Positions 27,475 to 36,330 of a DNA stretch of 64,000 nt are shown piece after piece. Under the pieces are notes generated by a model. It had not been told where the DNA came from. It saw only the letters and a list, made by a program, of their open reading frames with translations, and searched no databases. The stretch is from Pseudomonas fluorescens. Its GTDB lineage: Bacteria > Pseudomonadota > Gammaproteobacteria > Pseudomonadales > Pseudomonadaceae. The position numbers and the translations under genes are program-made. Position 1 is the first letter of the stretch. Every line of letters starts with the position of its first letter. Location: the NCBI RefSeq assembly GCF_001902145.1, contig NZ_MRST01000024.1, positions 372,001 through 436,000 on the forward strand, read 5' to 3'.

Positions 27475-29121
27475 TTACAGCAGGATGGTGCGGATGTCGT
27501 TCAGCAACTGGCTCAGGCGCTGGGTGAAGCGCGCAGCCGCGGCGCCGTTGATCACGCGGTGATCGTAGGACAGCGACAGTGGCAGCATCAGCTTGGGTTG
27601 GAACGCTTTACCGTCCCACACAGGCTGGATGGTGGCCTTGGACACCCCCAGGATCGCCACTTCCGGCGCGTTGACGATTGGCGTGAAGCCAGTGCCGCCA
27701 ATGTGGCCGAGGCTGGAGATGGTGAAGCAGGCGCCCTGCATGTCGTCCGGGGTGAGCTTCTTGTCGCGGGCCTTGGCAGCCAGCGCAGCCGCTTCTCCAG
27801 CGAGCTGCAGCAGGCTCTTCTGGTCGACGTTCTTGATGACCGGTACCAGCAGGCCATCCGGGGTGTCGACCGCAAAGCCGATATTCACGTACTTCTTGCG
27901 AATGATCGCCTTGCCGCTTGGCGCCAGCGAGCTGTTGAAGTCCGGCAGTTCCTTGAGCAGGTGTGCACAGGCCTTGAGCAGCAGTGGCAGCACGGTCAGC
28001 TTCACGCCGGCCTTCTCGGCCACGGCTTTCTGCGCAACGCGGAACGCTTCCAGGTCGGTGATATCGGCCTGGTCGAATTGAGTCACGTGCGGGATGTTCA
28101 GCCAGCTGGCGTGCAGGCCTGCCGCGCCGATTTGCATCAGGCGGGTCATCGGCACTTCTTCGATTTCGCCGAAACGGCTGAAATCCACGGTACGGATCGG
28201 CGGAATGCCCGAACCACCGGTAGCGCCGCCGACAGCCGGCGCTTCCTTGGCTTTTTGCATCATGGCTTTGACGTAAGCCTGCACGTCTTCTTTCAGCACG
28301 CGACCATGGGGGCCGCTGGCCGCGACGGCGCTCAGCTCGACGCCGAATTCACGGGCCAACTGACGCACGGCTGGGCCGGCGTGAACCTTGGCACCGCTCA
28401 GCGCAGGTGCGGCAGCAGCAGGGGCTGGAGCCGCCTCGGCTTTTGCAGCAGGTGCCGGGGCAGCAGCGGCCGGAGTGGCTTCAGCCTTGGCGGCCGGAGC
28501 TGCAGCCGGTGCTGGAGCGGCTGCCGGGGCAGCGCCTTGTACTTTGAGCTTGAGGATGAAGTCACCGGTGCCGACTTCGTCTTCCAGCTTGACCGCAATG
28601 CTTTCCACCACGCCGGCAGCCGGCGAAGGGATTTCCATGGAGGCCTTGTCGGACTCCAGGGTGATCAGCGACTGGTCGGCTTCGACGGTGTCGCCGACCT
28701 TGACCAGCAGCTCGATGATCTTGGCCTTGCCCGACGAGCCGATGTCCGGGACGTGAATGTCCTGGACGGTCGCGGCGGCAGGTGCGGCTGCCGGGGCTGG
28801 AGCAGCCTCGGCAGCGGCAGGCTTTTGAGCAGCAGGTGCAGGTGCAGCGGCGGCCGGAGCCGCGGCCGCAGGAGCTGCATCAGCAGCGCCTTCGATTTCC
28901 AGCTCCAGCAGTTCGTCGCCTTCTTTCAGGCGGTCGCCCAGCTTCACTTTCAGGCTCTTGACCACGCCGGCCTTGGGAGCAGGGATTTCCATGCTCGCCT
29001 TGTCCGACTCCAGGGTCAGGATGCTCTGGTCGGCTTCGACGGTGTCGCCGACCTTCACAAACAGCTCGATTACTTCACCTTCACCGCTGCCGATGTCAGG
29101 TACGCGAATGAGTTCGCTCAC
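27475..29121 (-). CDS. aceF: pyruvate dehydrogenase E2, dihydrolipoamide acetyltransferase
   Basis: The 548-residue core subunit of pyruvate dehydrogenase moves the acetyl group to CoA. Two N-terminal lipoyl domains each carry the lipoylated Lys in ESDKASMEIP (about residues 40 and 160), joined by long Ala/Pro-rich flexible linkers. A peripheral-subunit-binding domain follows (about 255-295: AGPAVRQLAREFGVELSAVA, GPHGRVLKEDVQ). The catalytic domain ends with LSLSYDHRVINGAAAARFTQ, which holds the active-site His and Asp. Two lipoyl repeats, not the three of E. coli, are usual in Pseudomonas. It begins 11 bases behind aceE, with which it forms an operon. Confidence 0.97.
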   Translation of the reverse strand: MSELIRVPDIGSGEGEVIELFVKVGDTVEADQSILTLESDKASMEIPAPKAGVVKSLKVKLGDRLKEGDELLELEIEGAADAAPAAAAPAAAAPAPAAQKPAAAEAAPAPAAAPAAATVQDIHVPDIGSSGKAKIIELLVKVGDTVEADQSLITLESDKASMEIPSPAAGVVESIAVKLEDEVGTGDFILKLKVQGAAPAAAPAPAAAPAAKAEATPAAAAPAPAAKAEAAPAPAAAAPALSGAKVHAGPAVRQLAREFGVELSAVAASGPHGRVLKEDVQAYVKAMMQKAKEAPAVGGATGGSGIPPIRTVDFSRFGEIEEVPMTRLMQIGAAGLHASWLNIPHVTQFDQADITDLEAFRVAQKAVAEKAGVKLTVLPLLLKACAHLLKELPDFNSSLAPSGKAIIRKKYVNIGFAVDTPDGLLVPVIKNVDQKSLLQLAGEAAALAAKARDKKLTPDDMQGACFTISSLGHIGGTGFTPIVNAPEVAILGVSKATIQPVWDGKAFQPKLMLPLSLSYDHRVINGAAAARFTQRLSQLLNDIRTILL

Positions 29122-29132
29122 AAAAAGTCTCC

Positions 29133-31778
29133 TCAGCAGTCCAGTGGGTTGCGTTTTTCCGGGTTGATCCCGAACTTGACGATAGCGTCAGCCACCACCT
29201 TGGGTTCGATCTCACCACGGTCAGCCAAGGCTTCCAGGGCTGCCAACACCACGAAGTGACGGTCGACTTCGAAGAAGTGACGCAGCTTCTTGCGGCTGTC
29301 ACTGCGGCCGAAACCATCGGTGCCCAGGACTTTGAATTCCTTGGACGGGACCCACTGGCGAATTTGTTCAGCAAACAGTTTCATGTAGTCGGTAGAGGCA
29401 ATGACTGGACCCTTGCGGCCGGCCAGGCACTCTTCGACGTAGCTCTTGGCTGGCTTCTGGCCAGGGTGCAGACGGTTGCTGCGCTCTACGGCCAGGCCGT
29501 CGCGGCGCAGTTCGTTGAAGCTGGTAACGCTCCATACGTCGGCACCGACGTTGAACTCGTCGCGCAGGATCTTCGCTGCTTCACGCACTTCGCGCAGGAT
29601 GGTGCCGGAGCCCATCAGCTGTACGTGATGCGCCGCTTCCTTGGTGTCTTCTTCGAGCAGGTACATGCCCTTGATGATGCCTTCTTCCACACCGGCCGGC
29701 ATGGCTGGCTGCTGGTAGGACTCGTTCATCACGGTGATATAGTAGAAAACGTCCTGCTGCTCTTCGGTCATCTTCTTCATGCCGTCCTGGATGATCACCG
29801 CCAGCTCATAGCCGTAGGTTGGATCAAAGGTGCGGCAGTTCGGGATGGTGGCAGCCAGGATGTGGCTGTGACCGTCTTCGTGTTGCAGGCCTTCGCCGTT
29901 CAGCGTGGTGCGGCCGGCGGTGCCGCCGATCAGGAAGCCACGGGTGCGGCTGTCGCCAGCGGCCCAGGCCAGGTCGCCGATACGCTGGAAGCCGAACATC
30001 GAGTAGAAGATGTAGAACGGCAGCATTGGCTGGTTGTGGCTGGAGTACGAAGTACCGGCAGCGATGAAGGAGCTCATGGCGCCTGCTTCGTTGATGCCTT
30101 CTTCGAGGATCTGGCCCTTCTTGTCTTCCTTGTAGAACATCACCTGGTCTTTATCGACTGGCTCGTAGAGCTGGCCGACAGAGGAGTAGATGCCCAACTG
30201 ACGGAACATGCCTTCCATACCGAAGGTACGGGCTTCGTCCGGGATGATCGGAACGATGCGTGGGCCGATTTCCTTGTCCTTGACCAGTTGCGCCAGAATA
30301 CGCACGAAAGCCATGGTGGTGGAGATTTCACGGTCGCCCGAGCCGTCAAGGATAGCCTTGAGGGTGCTCAGGTCTGGCGTCGGTACGCTGAAGCTGTTGG
30401 CGCGGCGCTGTGGCACGAAGCCGCCCAGTGCGGTGCGACGCTCGCTCAGGTAGCGGGCTTCGGCGCTGTTTGGCTCCGGCTTGAAGAACGGCAGGTTCTC
30501 CAGCTCTTCGTCCTTGACCGGGATGTCGAAGCGGTCGCGGAACAACTTCAGGCTGTCGACATCGACTTTCTTGGTGTTGTGCGCGGTGTTCTTCGCTTCG
30601 CCGGCACCGGTGCCATAACCCTTGATGGTCTTGGCCAGGATGACGGTGGGTTGTTCTTTGTGGTTGACCGCTTCGTGGTACGCCGCGTAGACCTTGTACG
30701 GGTCGTGGCCGCCACGGTTGAGCTTCCAGATCTCGTCGTCGGACAGGTCGGCAACCATCGCCTTGAGTTCAGGCGTGTTGAAGAAGTGCTCGCGAACGAA
30801 CGCGCCGTCTTTGGCCTTGTAGTTCTGGTACTCGCCGTCGATGACTTCGTCCATGCGACGTTGCAGGATACCGTCGACGTCCTTGGCCAGCAGTGGGTCC
30901 CAGAAACGGCCCCAGATGACTTTGGTCACGTTCCACTGAGCACCACGGAACACGCCTTCGAGTTCCTGGATGATCTTGCCGTTGCCGCGAACCGGGCCGT
31001 CGAGGCGCTGCAGGTTGCAGTTGATGACGAAGATCAGGTTGTCGAGCTTCTCGCGGCCGGCCAGGGAGATGGCGCCCAGGGATTCCGGCTCGTCGCACTC
31101 GCCGTCGCCCAGGAAGCACCAGACTTTCTGCTTGCCTTCAGGAATGAAGCCACGGGCTTCCAGGTACTTCATGAAACGTGCCTGGTAGATCGCCTGGATC
31201 GGGCCCAGACCCATGGAAACGGTCGGGAACTGCCAGAAATCAGGCATCAGCCAAGGGTGGGGGTAGGACGACAGGCCCTGACCGTCGACTTCCTGGCGGA
31301 AGTTGTTCATCTGTTCTTCGCTGATGCGACCTTCCATGAACGCGCGGGCGTAGACGCCTGGCGAGGTGTGGCCCTGGAAGTAGATCAGGTCGCCGCCGTG
31401 TTCGTCGGTCGGGGCCTGGAAGAAGTAGTTGAAGCCGATGTCATACAGGGTTGCGCTGGAAGCGAAGCTGGAGATGTGACCGCCCAGGTCCGAATCTTTC
31501 AAGTTCGTGCGCATTACCATCGCCATGGCGTTCCAACGTACCAGCGAGCGAATGCGGCGTTCCATGAACAGGTCGCCAGGCATGCGTGCTTCGTGGGTAA
31601 CGGGGATGGTGTTGCGGTATGGCGTAGTGATGGCGTAAGGGAGTTGCGAGCCGCTGCGGGTCGCGAGTTCGCCCATACGGGTCATCAGGTAGTGAGCACG
31701 GTCTTCGCCTTCTTTGTCGAGAACCGATTCCAGGGCGTCCAGCCATTCCTGGGTTTCGACGGGATCGAGGTCTTGCAT
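29133..31778 (-). CDS. aceE: pyruvate dehydrogenase E1 component, homodimeric type
   Basis: The 881-residue thiamine-diphosphate enzyme decarboxylates pyruvate and acetylates the lipoyl groups of AceF. The ThDP/Mg motif is in CFLGDGECDEPESLGAISLA, then IFVINCNLQRLDGPVRGNGK. Other conserved parts are HDPYKVYAAYHEA, TIKGYGTGAGEAKNTAHNTK and GTAGRTTLNGEGLQHEDGHS. The start at 31778 has GGAG six bases upstream and gives the usual family beginning MQDLDPVETQEWLDALESVL; the frame is open for 25 more codons. Two matched palindromes lie upstream in the gap shared with glnE. Confidence 0.96.
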   Translation of the reverse strand: MQDLDPVETQEWLDALESVLDKEGEDRAHYLMTRMGELATRSGSQLPYAITTPYRNTIPVTHEARMPGDLFMERRIRSLVRWNAMAMVMRTNLKDSDLGGHISSFASSATLYDIGFNYFFQAPTDEHGGDLIYFQGHTSPGVYARAFMEGRISEEQMNNFRQEVDGQGLSSYPHPWLMPDFWQFPTVSMGLGPIQAIYQARFMKYLEARGFIPEGKQKVWCFLGDGECDEPESLGAISLAGREKLDNLIFVINCNLQRLDGPVRGNGKIIQELEGVFRGAQWNVTKVIWGRFWDPLLAKDVDGILQRRMDEVIDGEYQNYKAKDGAFVREHFFNTPELKAMVADLSDDEIWKLNRGGHDPYKVYAAYHEAVNHKEQPTVILAKTIKGYGTGAGEAKNTAHNTKKVDVDSLKLFRDRFDIPVKDEELENLPFFKPEPNSAEARYLSERRTALGGFVPQRRANSFSVPTPDLSTLKAILDGSGDREISTTMAFVRILAQLVKDKEIGPRIVPIIPDEARTFGMEGMFRQLGIYSSVGQLYEPVDKDQVMFYKEDKKGQILEEGINEAGAMSSFIAAGTSYSSHNQPMLPFYIFYSMFGFQRIGDLAWAAGDSRTRGFLIGGTAGRTTLNGEGLQHEDGHSHILAATIPNCRTFDPTYGYELAVIIQDGMKKMTEEQQDVFYYITVMNESYQQPAMPAGVEEGIIKGMYLLEEDTKEAAHHVQLMGSGTILREVREAAKILRDEFNVGADVWSVTSFNELRRDGLAVERSNRLHPGQKPAKSYVEECLAGRKGPVIASTDYMKLFAEQIRQWVPSKEFKVLGTDGFGRSDSRKKLRHFFEVDRHFVVLAALEALADRGEIEPKVVADAIVKFGINPEKRNPLDC

Positions 31779-31888
31779 GGCTTGCTCCAGGGCGGAAAGG
31801 CTACCAGAATCGGTTGCCTGAAGTTTGCGACTGGCCTTGTGGGCAGACGACATAAATTCTTGGATGGCCGAAGGTTGCTTCGGCGTCC

Positions 31889-31958
31889 TGTAGTTTTACT
31901 ACAAATCGTCGGCCATTTCAGCCTTTCGAATGTATATACGAGTAGTAAAACTACACAA
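31889..31958 (-). promoter_or_regulatory. probable aceE promoter with two palindromic operators
   Basis: TGTAGTTTTACTACA (31889-31903) and AGTAGTAAAACTACA (31941-31955) are palindromes of the form GTAGT-N3-ACTAC with centres 52 bases apart. A possible minus-strand promoter overlaps the upstream one: TTGTGT (31958-31953), a 16-base gap, and TATACA (31936-31931). This arrangement suggests a dimeric repressor acting at two sites. The rest of the 383-base gap (31779-32161) shows no gene; glnE is transcribed the other way. Confidence 0.55.
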
Positions 31959-32161
31959 GACTGAGCGTATGGCTCGGTCTTGCTGGTGAGCATAATCGTT
32001 ATTGTTGGTCTATTGCGAACAAGAAAAGGTGAAGCTTTGATGTTGCCTGCCAAGATTAATTTAATTTCAGCTATTTCTAACCTTTGTTCGACAGTCCTTC
32101 ACCGAGCATGGCTCTTGCCTTCACAACTACACGCCATTTACACGCCGATCAAGGATAGACC

Positions 32162-35101
32162 ATGAGCCTTCCAACGCTGGCCGAACTGCCGGCCATTCTG
32201 TTGCCTTACGCCAGCCGGGCCGAGCAGTCATTTCGTGACGCGGTGGCCGCGCTGGATGACGATCATGGCCTTTCTGCGTGGACGCCGCAACGGTGGGCCG
32301 ACTTCGCCCGCGTGTGCGCCGCCAGTGATTTTGTCATTGAACAGAGTGTTCGTGACCCTTTGATGTTGCTGGAGCTGGTGGCCTGGGGCGAGCTGGACCG
32401 CGGTTTTGCGCCCGGCGAGCTATGCAGTCAGATAGCCGGTGCCGTGCAACAGGCCGAAACAGAAGATGAACTGGGCCGTGTGCTGCGCCGCCAACGCACG
32501 CGCCAGCAGGTGCGCATCATCTGGCGCGACCTCACACGCCAGGCCGACCTGGTGCAAACCTGTCGCGATCTGTCCGACATGGCTGACGCCTGCATCGACC
32601 AGGCCTATCAATGGCTGTACCAGCGCCACTGCGCCCAGTTCGGCACGCCGACCGGCGCACGCAGCGGCGAGGCACAGCACATGGTCATCCTCGGCATGGG
32701 CAAGCTCGGTGCGGTGGAACTGAACCTGTCGTCGGATATCGACCTGATCTTCGCCTACCCCGAAGGCGGCGAGACGGTGGGGGTGAAGCGCGCCCTGGAT
32801 AATCAGGAGTTCTTTATTCGCCTGGGTCAAAAACTGATCAAGGCCCTGGACCCGATGACCGTCGATGGTTTTGTCTTTCGCGTCGACATGCGCCTGCGTC
32901 CCTACGGTTCGGCCGGCGCCCTGGTGCTCAGCTTCAACGCGCTGGAGCAGTACTACCAGGACCAGGGCCGGGACTGGGAGCGCTACGCCATGATCAAGGC
33001 GCGGGTGGTGGCCGGCGACCAGGTGGCTGGCGCGCAACTGCTCGACATGCTGCGCCCGTTTGTCTATCGCCGTTATCTGGACTTCTCGGCCATCGAAGCG
33101 CTGCGCACCATGAAGCAGCTGATCCAGCAGGAAGTGCGGCGCAAGGGCATGGCCGACAATATCAAGCTGGGCGCGGGCGGCATTCGTGAAGTGGAATTTA
33201 TCGCCCAGGCGTTCCAGCTGATCCATGGCGGCCGCGACCTCAGCCTGCAGCAACGCCCGTTGTTGAACGTGCTGGGCACGCTGGAAGGCCAGGGTTATTT
33301 GCCCGCGGCGGTGATCAGCGAGCTGCGTAGCGGTTACGAGTTCCTGCGCTACACCGAACATGCGATCCAGGCGATTGCCGACCGCCAGACGCAAATGCTG
33401 CCGGACAGCCCCGAAGATCAGGCGCGCATTGCCTTTATGCTGGGCTTCAGTGACTGGGCCGCGTTTCACGAGCGCCTGATGTACTGGCGTGGCCGTGTGG
33501 ACTGGCACTTTCGTCAAGTGATTGCCGACCCTGATGAAGAAGAGGGCGAAGAAAGCGAATTGGTGGTCGGTGGTGAATGGCTGCCGCTGTGGGAGGAGTC
33601 CCAGGATGACGACGCCGCGTGCCGCCAGCTGAGTGAAGGCGGTTTCACCGATGCCCCCAAGGCTCTCAAGGCCTTGGCCAGCCTGCGCGCCAGCCCGCAG
33701 TTGCGCGCCATGCAGCGCCTTGGGCGTGAGCGCCTGGATGCGTTTATCCCGCGCCTGCTGGCCCAGGCCGTTGAACATGCCAACCCTGACCTGGTGATGG
33801 AACGCGTGTTGCCGCTGGTGGAAGCCGTGGCCCGACGTTCGGCCTACCTGGTGCTGCTGACCGAGAACCCCGACGCCCTGCGTCGCCTGCTCACATTGTG
33901 CGCGGCCAGCCCGTGGATCGCCGAACAGATCACCCGTTTCCCGCTGTTGCTGGATGAATTGCTCAACGAAGGCCGCTTGTTCAAGCCGCCACTGGCGCCG
34001 GAACTGGCCGCGGAGTTGCGCGAGCGCCTCACGCGCATTCCTGAAGATGACCTTGAGCAACAGATGGAAGCGTTGCGCCATTTCAAACTGGCACACCGCC
34101 TGCGGGTGGCCGCTTCCGAAATCGCGGGCAGCCTGCCGTTGATGAAGGTCAGCGACTACCTCACCTGGCTGGCCGAAGCGATTCTTGAACAAGTGCTGGC
34201 CCTGGCCTGGCGCCAGACGGTCGCCCGTCACGGCTCGCCGCAGCGACTGGACGGCACCCTGTGCGATCCTGGGTTCATCATTGTCGGTTATGGGAAAGTC
34301 GGCGGCATCGAACTGGGGCATGGTTCGGACCTGGACCTGGTGTTTATCCATGACGGCGACCCCCAGGCCGAGACGGACGGTGCCAAGCCGATCGATGGCG
34401 CGCAATTCTTTACACGCCTGGGTCAGCGCATCATTCACCTGCTGACCACCCAGACCAACTCCGGCCAGCTGTATGAAGTGGACATGCGCCTGCGACCTTC
34501 AGGCGCATCCGGCTTGTTGGTGAGTTCCCTGGGTGCGTTTGATCGCTATCAACAAAATGAAGCCTGGACCTGGGAACATCAGGCCCTGATCCGCGCGCGG
34601 GTGCTGGTGGGCAGCCAGGATGTGGGCCAGGCGTTCGAGCAGGTACGGGCTAACGTGTTGGGGCGTGAACGGGACTTGGAGAAGCTGCGCCAGGAGGTCA
34701 GCGAGATGCGTGCCAAAATGCGTGACAACCTGGGCACCAAGGCCACGACGGCCGGCAGAGGCGCCAATGCCTTCGAGGCCACGGCGCTGTTCGACCTCAA
34801 GCAGGACGCCGGAGGTATCGTCGATATTGAATTTATGGTGCAATACGCGGCTTTGGCGTGGTCTGCGCAACATCCATCGTTGCTGCGCTACACCGACAAT
34901 ATCCGCATTCTTGAGGGCCTGGAGCAGGTCGGGCTGATGCCCGCCGCCGATGCCCATTTGCTGCGTGAAGTGTACAAGGCCTACCGCTCAGCCGCGCACC
35001 GCCAGGCTTTGCAGAACGAGGCCGGCACGGTAGCCGGAGACCAGTTCGCCGACGAGCGGCGACAGGTGATGCGAATCTGGCAAGCGCTGGGCTTAAATTA
35101 A
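32162..35101 (+). CDS. glnE: bifunctional glutamine synthetase adenylyltransferase/deadenylylase
   Basis: The 979-residue enzyme adds AMP to, and removes it from, glutamine synthetase according to the nitrogen signal relayed by PII. Two nucleotidyltransferase domains are visible. The N-terminal deadenylylase has GMGKLGAVELNLSSDIDLIF near residue 178; the C-terminal adenylyltransferase has GYGKVGGIELGHGSDLDLVF near 708. Each is followed by its helical domain (KLGAGGIREVEFIAQAFQLI; LKQDAGGIVDIEFMVQYAAL). Both metal-binding DxD motifs are intact. The start at 32162 has AAGGA about seven bases upstream. Confidence 0.97.
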   Translation: MSLPTLAELPAILLPYASRAEQSFRDAVAALDDDHGLSAWTPQRWADFARVCAASDFVIEQSVRDPLMLLELVAWGELDRGFAPGELCSQIAGAVQQAETEDELGRVLRRQRTRQQVRIIWRDLTRQADLVQTCRDLSDMADACIDQAYQWLYQRHCAQFGTPTGARSGEAQHMVILGMGKLGAVELNLSSDIDLIFAYPEGGETVGVKRALDNQEFFIRLGQKLIKALDPMTVDGFVFRVDMRLRPYGSAGALVLSFNALEQYYQDQGRDWERYAMIKARVVAGDQVAGAQLLDMLRPFVYRRYLDFSAIEALRTMKQLIQQEVRRKGMADNIKLGAGGIREVEFIAQAFQLIHGGRDLSLQQRPLLNVLGTLEGQGYLPAAVISELRSGYEFLRYTEHAIQAIADRQTQMLPDSPEDQARIAFMLGFSDWAAFHERLMYWRGRVDWHFRQVIADPDEEEGEESELVVGGEWLPLWEESQDDDAACRQLSEGGFTDAPKALKALASLRASPQLRAMQRLGRERLDAFIPRLLAQAVEHANPDLVMERVLPLVEAVARRSAYLVLLTENPDALRRLLTLCAASPWIAEQITRFPLLLDELLNEGRLFKPPLAPELAAELRERLTRIPEDDLEQQMEALRHFKLAHRLRVAASEIAGSLPLMKVSDYLTWLAEAILEQVLALAWRQTVARHGSPQRLDGTLCDPGFIIVGYGKVGGIELGHGSDLDLVFIHDGDPQAETDGAKPIDGAQFFTRLGQRIIHLLTTQTNSGQLYEVDMRLRPSGASGLLVSSLGAFDRYQQNEAWTWEHQALIRARVLVGSQDVGQAFEQVRANVLGRERDLEKLRQEVSEMRAKMRDNLGTKATTAGRGANAFEATALFDLKQDAGGIVDIEFMVQYAALAWSAQHPSLLRYTDNIRILEGLEQVGLMPAADAHLLREVYKAYRSAAHRQALQNEAGTVAGDQFADERRQVMRIWQALGLN

Positions 35102-35137
35102 TTGGGTGACGCCCATCGAATGTGGAATTGGGCTCTA

Positions 35138-35224
35138 TGTGGGAGCGGGCTTGCTCGCGAAACAGGCGCCGCGGGCTGTCTGGCAGACCGCGGTGATGCT
35201 TTCGCGAGCAAGCCCGCTCCCACA
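35138..35224. repeat. REP doublet, class A arms with a different spacer
   Basis: The arms are class A (TGTGGGAGCGGGCTTGCTCG). The spacer (CGCCGCGGGCTGTCTGGCAG, then ACCGCGGTG) does not match the other class A copies and can itself fold through CCGCGG/CCGCGG. Confidence 0.9.
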
Positions 35225-35252
35225 CAAAGCGTGATCTACAGTAATTATCGAG

Positions 35253-35276
35253 GCGGGGAGGCATAGGCCTCCCCGC
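35253..35276. terminator. hairpin between glnE and waaF, terminator-like
   Basis: GCGGGGAGGC pairs perfectly with GCCTCCCCGC around ATAG. The following ATCGTTTGTGG is only mildly T-rich, so termination may be partial. It ends 18 bases before the waaF start. Confidence 0.5.
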
Positions 35277-35294
35277 ATCGTTTGTGGAAACTAC

Positions 35295-36329
35295 ATGAAT
35301 ATTCTGATCGTTGGGCCCAGTTGGGTCGGTGACATGGTGATGGCACAGACACTGTTTCAGTGCCTGCGCCTGCGCTATCCAGACTGCCAGATCGACGTGC
35401 TCGCCCCTGAGTGGAGCCGGCCGATCCTTGAGCGCATGCCCGAGGTGCGCAAGGCCTTGAGCTTCCCGCTCGGCCACGGCGCCCTGGAGTTGGCGACCCG
35501 CCGCCGCATCGGCAAGTCCATGGCCGGCCAGTACGACCAGGCGATCCTGCTGCCTAACTCGCTGAAGTCGGCGCTGGTGCCGTATTTTGCCGGTATCCCC
35601 AAGCGCACAGGCTGGCGCGGCGAGTTTCGCTATGTGCTGCTCAATGACGTACGCACCCTGGATAAAGCCCGTTACCCGTTGATGATCGAACGCTTTATGG
35701 CCTTGGCCTACGAGCCGGGCGCGCAATTGCCCATGCCGTACCCGCGCCCCAGCTTGCAGATCGACCCGATAACCCGCGACGCGGCGCTGGCCAAGTTCGG
35801 CCTCACTCTGGATCGGCCCGTATTGGCCTTGTGCCCGGGCGCCGAGTTTGGCGAGTCTAAGCGCTGGCCGTCGGAGCATTACGCCAAAGTTGCCGAGACG
35901 AAGATCCGCGAAGGCTGGCAGGTGTGGTTGTTCGGCTCCAAGAACGATCATTCGGTGGGTGAAGACATTCGCCAGCGCCTGATCCCCGGCCTGCGTGAAG
36001 AGGCGGTGAACCTCAGTGGCGACACGTCCCTGGCCGAGGCCATCGACCTGTTGTCGTGCGCCGACTCGGTGGTGTCCAACGACTCCGGCCTGATGCATGT
36101 GGCGGCGGCGCTGAACCGTCCGCTGGTGGCCGTGTACGGCTCCACATCTCCAGGCTTCACTCCGCCGTTGGCCGACAAGGTCGAAGTGGTACGCCTGGGC
36201 CTGGATTGCAGCCCGTGCTTTGACCGTACCTGCCGTTTCGGCCACTACAACTGCCTGCGCCAATTGCTGCCCCAGCCGGTAACCGATGCCTTGCAGCGTT
36301 TGCAGGGCGACGTGGTCGAGGTTCACTGA
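35295..36329 (+). CDS. waaF: lipopolysaccharide heptosyltransferase II
   Basis: The 344-residue GT9 glycosyltransferase adds the second L,D-heptose to the inner core at the cytoplasmic face of the inner membrane. Family blocks are MNILIVGPSWVGDMVMAQTL, LLPNSLKSALVPYFAGIPKR, LCPGAEFGESKRWP and VSNDSGLMHVAAALNRPLVA, the last contacting ADP-heptose. It is the first gene of an operon whose members are separated by one base or overlap (waaF, waaC, waaG, waaP and three kinase-like genes). In P. aeruginosa ilvE lies between glnE and waaF; here it does not. Confidence 0.96.
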   Translation: MNILIVGPSWVGDMVMAQTLFQCLRLRYPDCQIDVLAPEWSRPILERMPEVRKALSFPLGHGALELATRRRIGKSMAGQYDQAILLPNSLKSALVPYFAGIPKRTGWRGEFRYVLLNDVRTLDKARYPLMIERFMALAYEPGAQLPMPYPRPSLQIDPITRDAALAKFGLTLDRPVLALCPGAEFGESKRWPSEHYAKVAETKIREGWQVWLFGSKNDHSVGEDIRQRLIPGLREEAVNLSGDTSLAEAIDLLSCADSVVSNDSGLMHVAAALNRPLVAVYGSTSPGFTPPLADKVEVVRLGLDCSPCFDRTCRFGHYNCLRQLLPQPVTDALQRLQGDVVEVH

Positions 36330-36330
36330 G

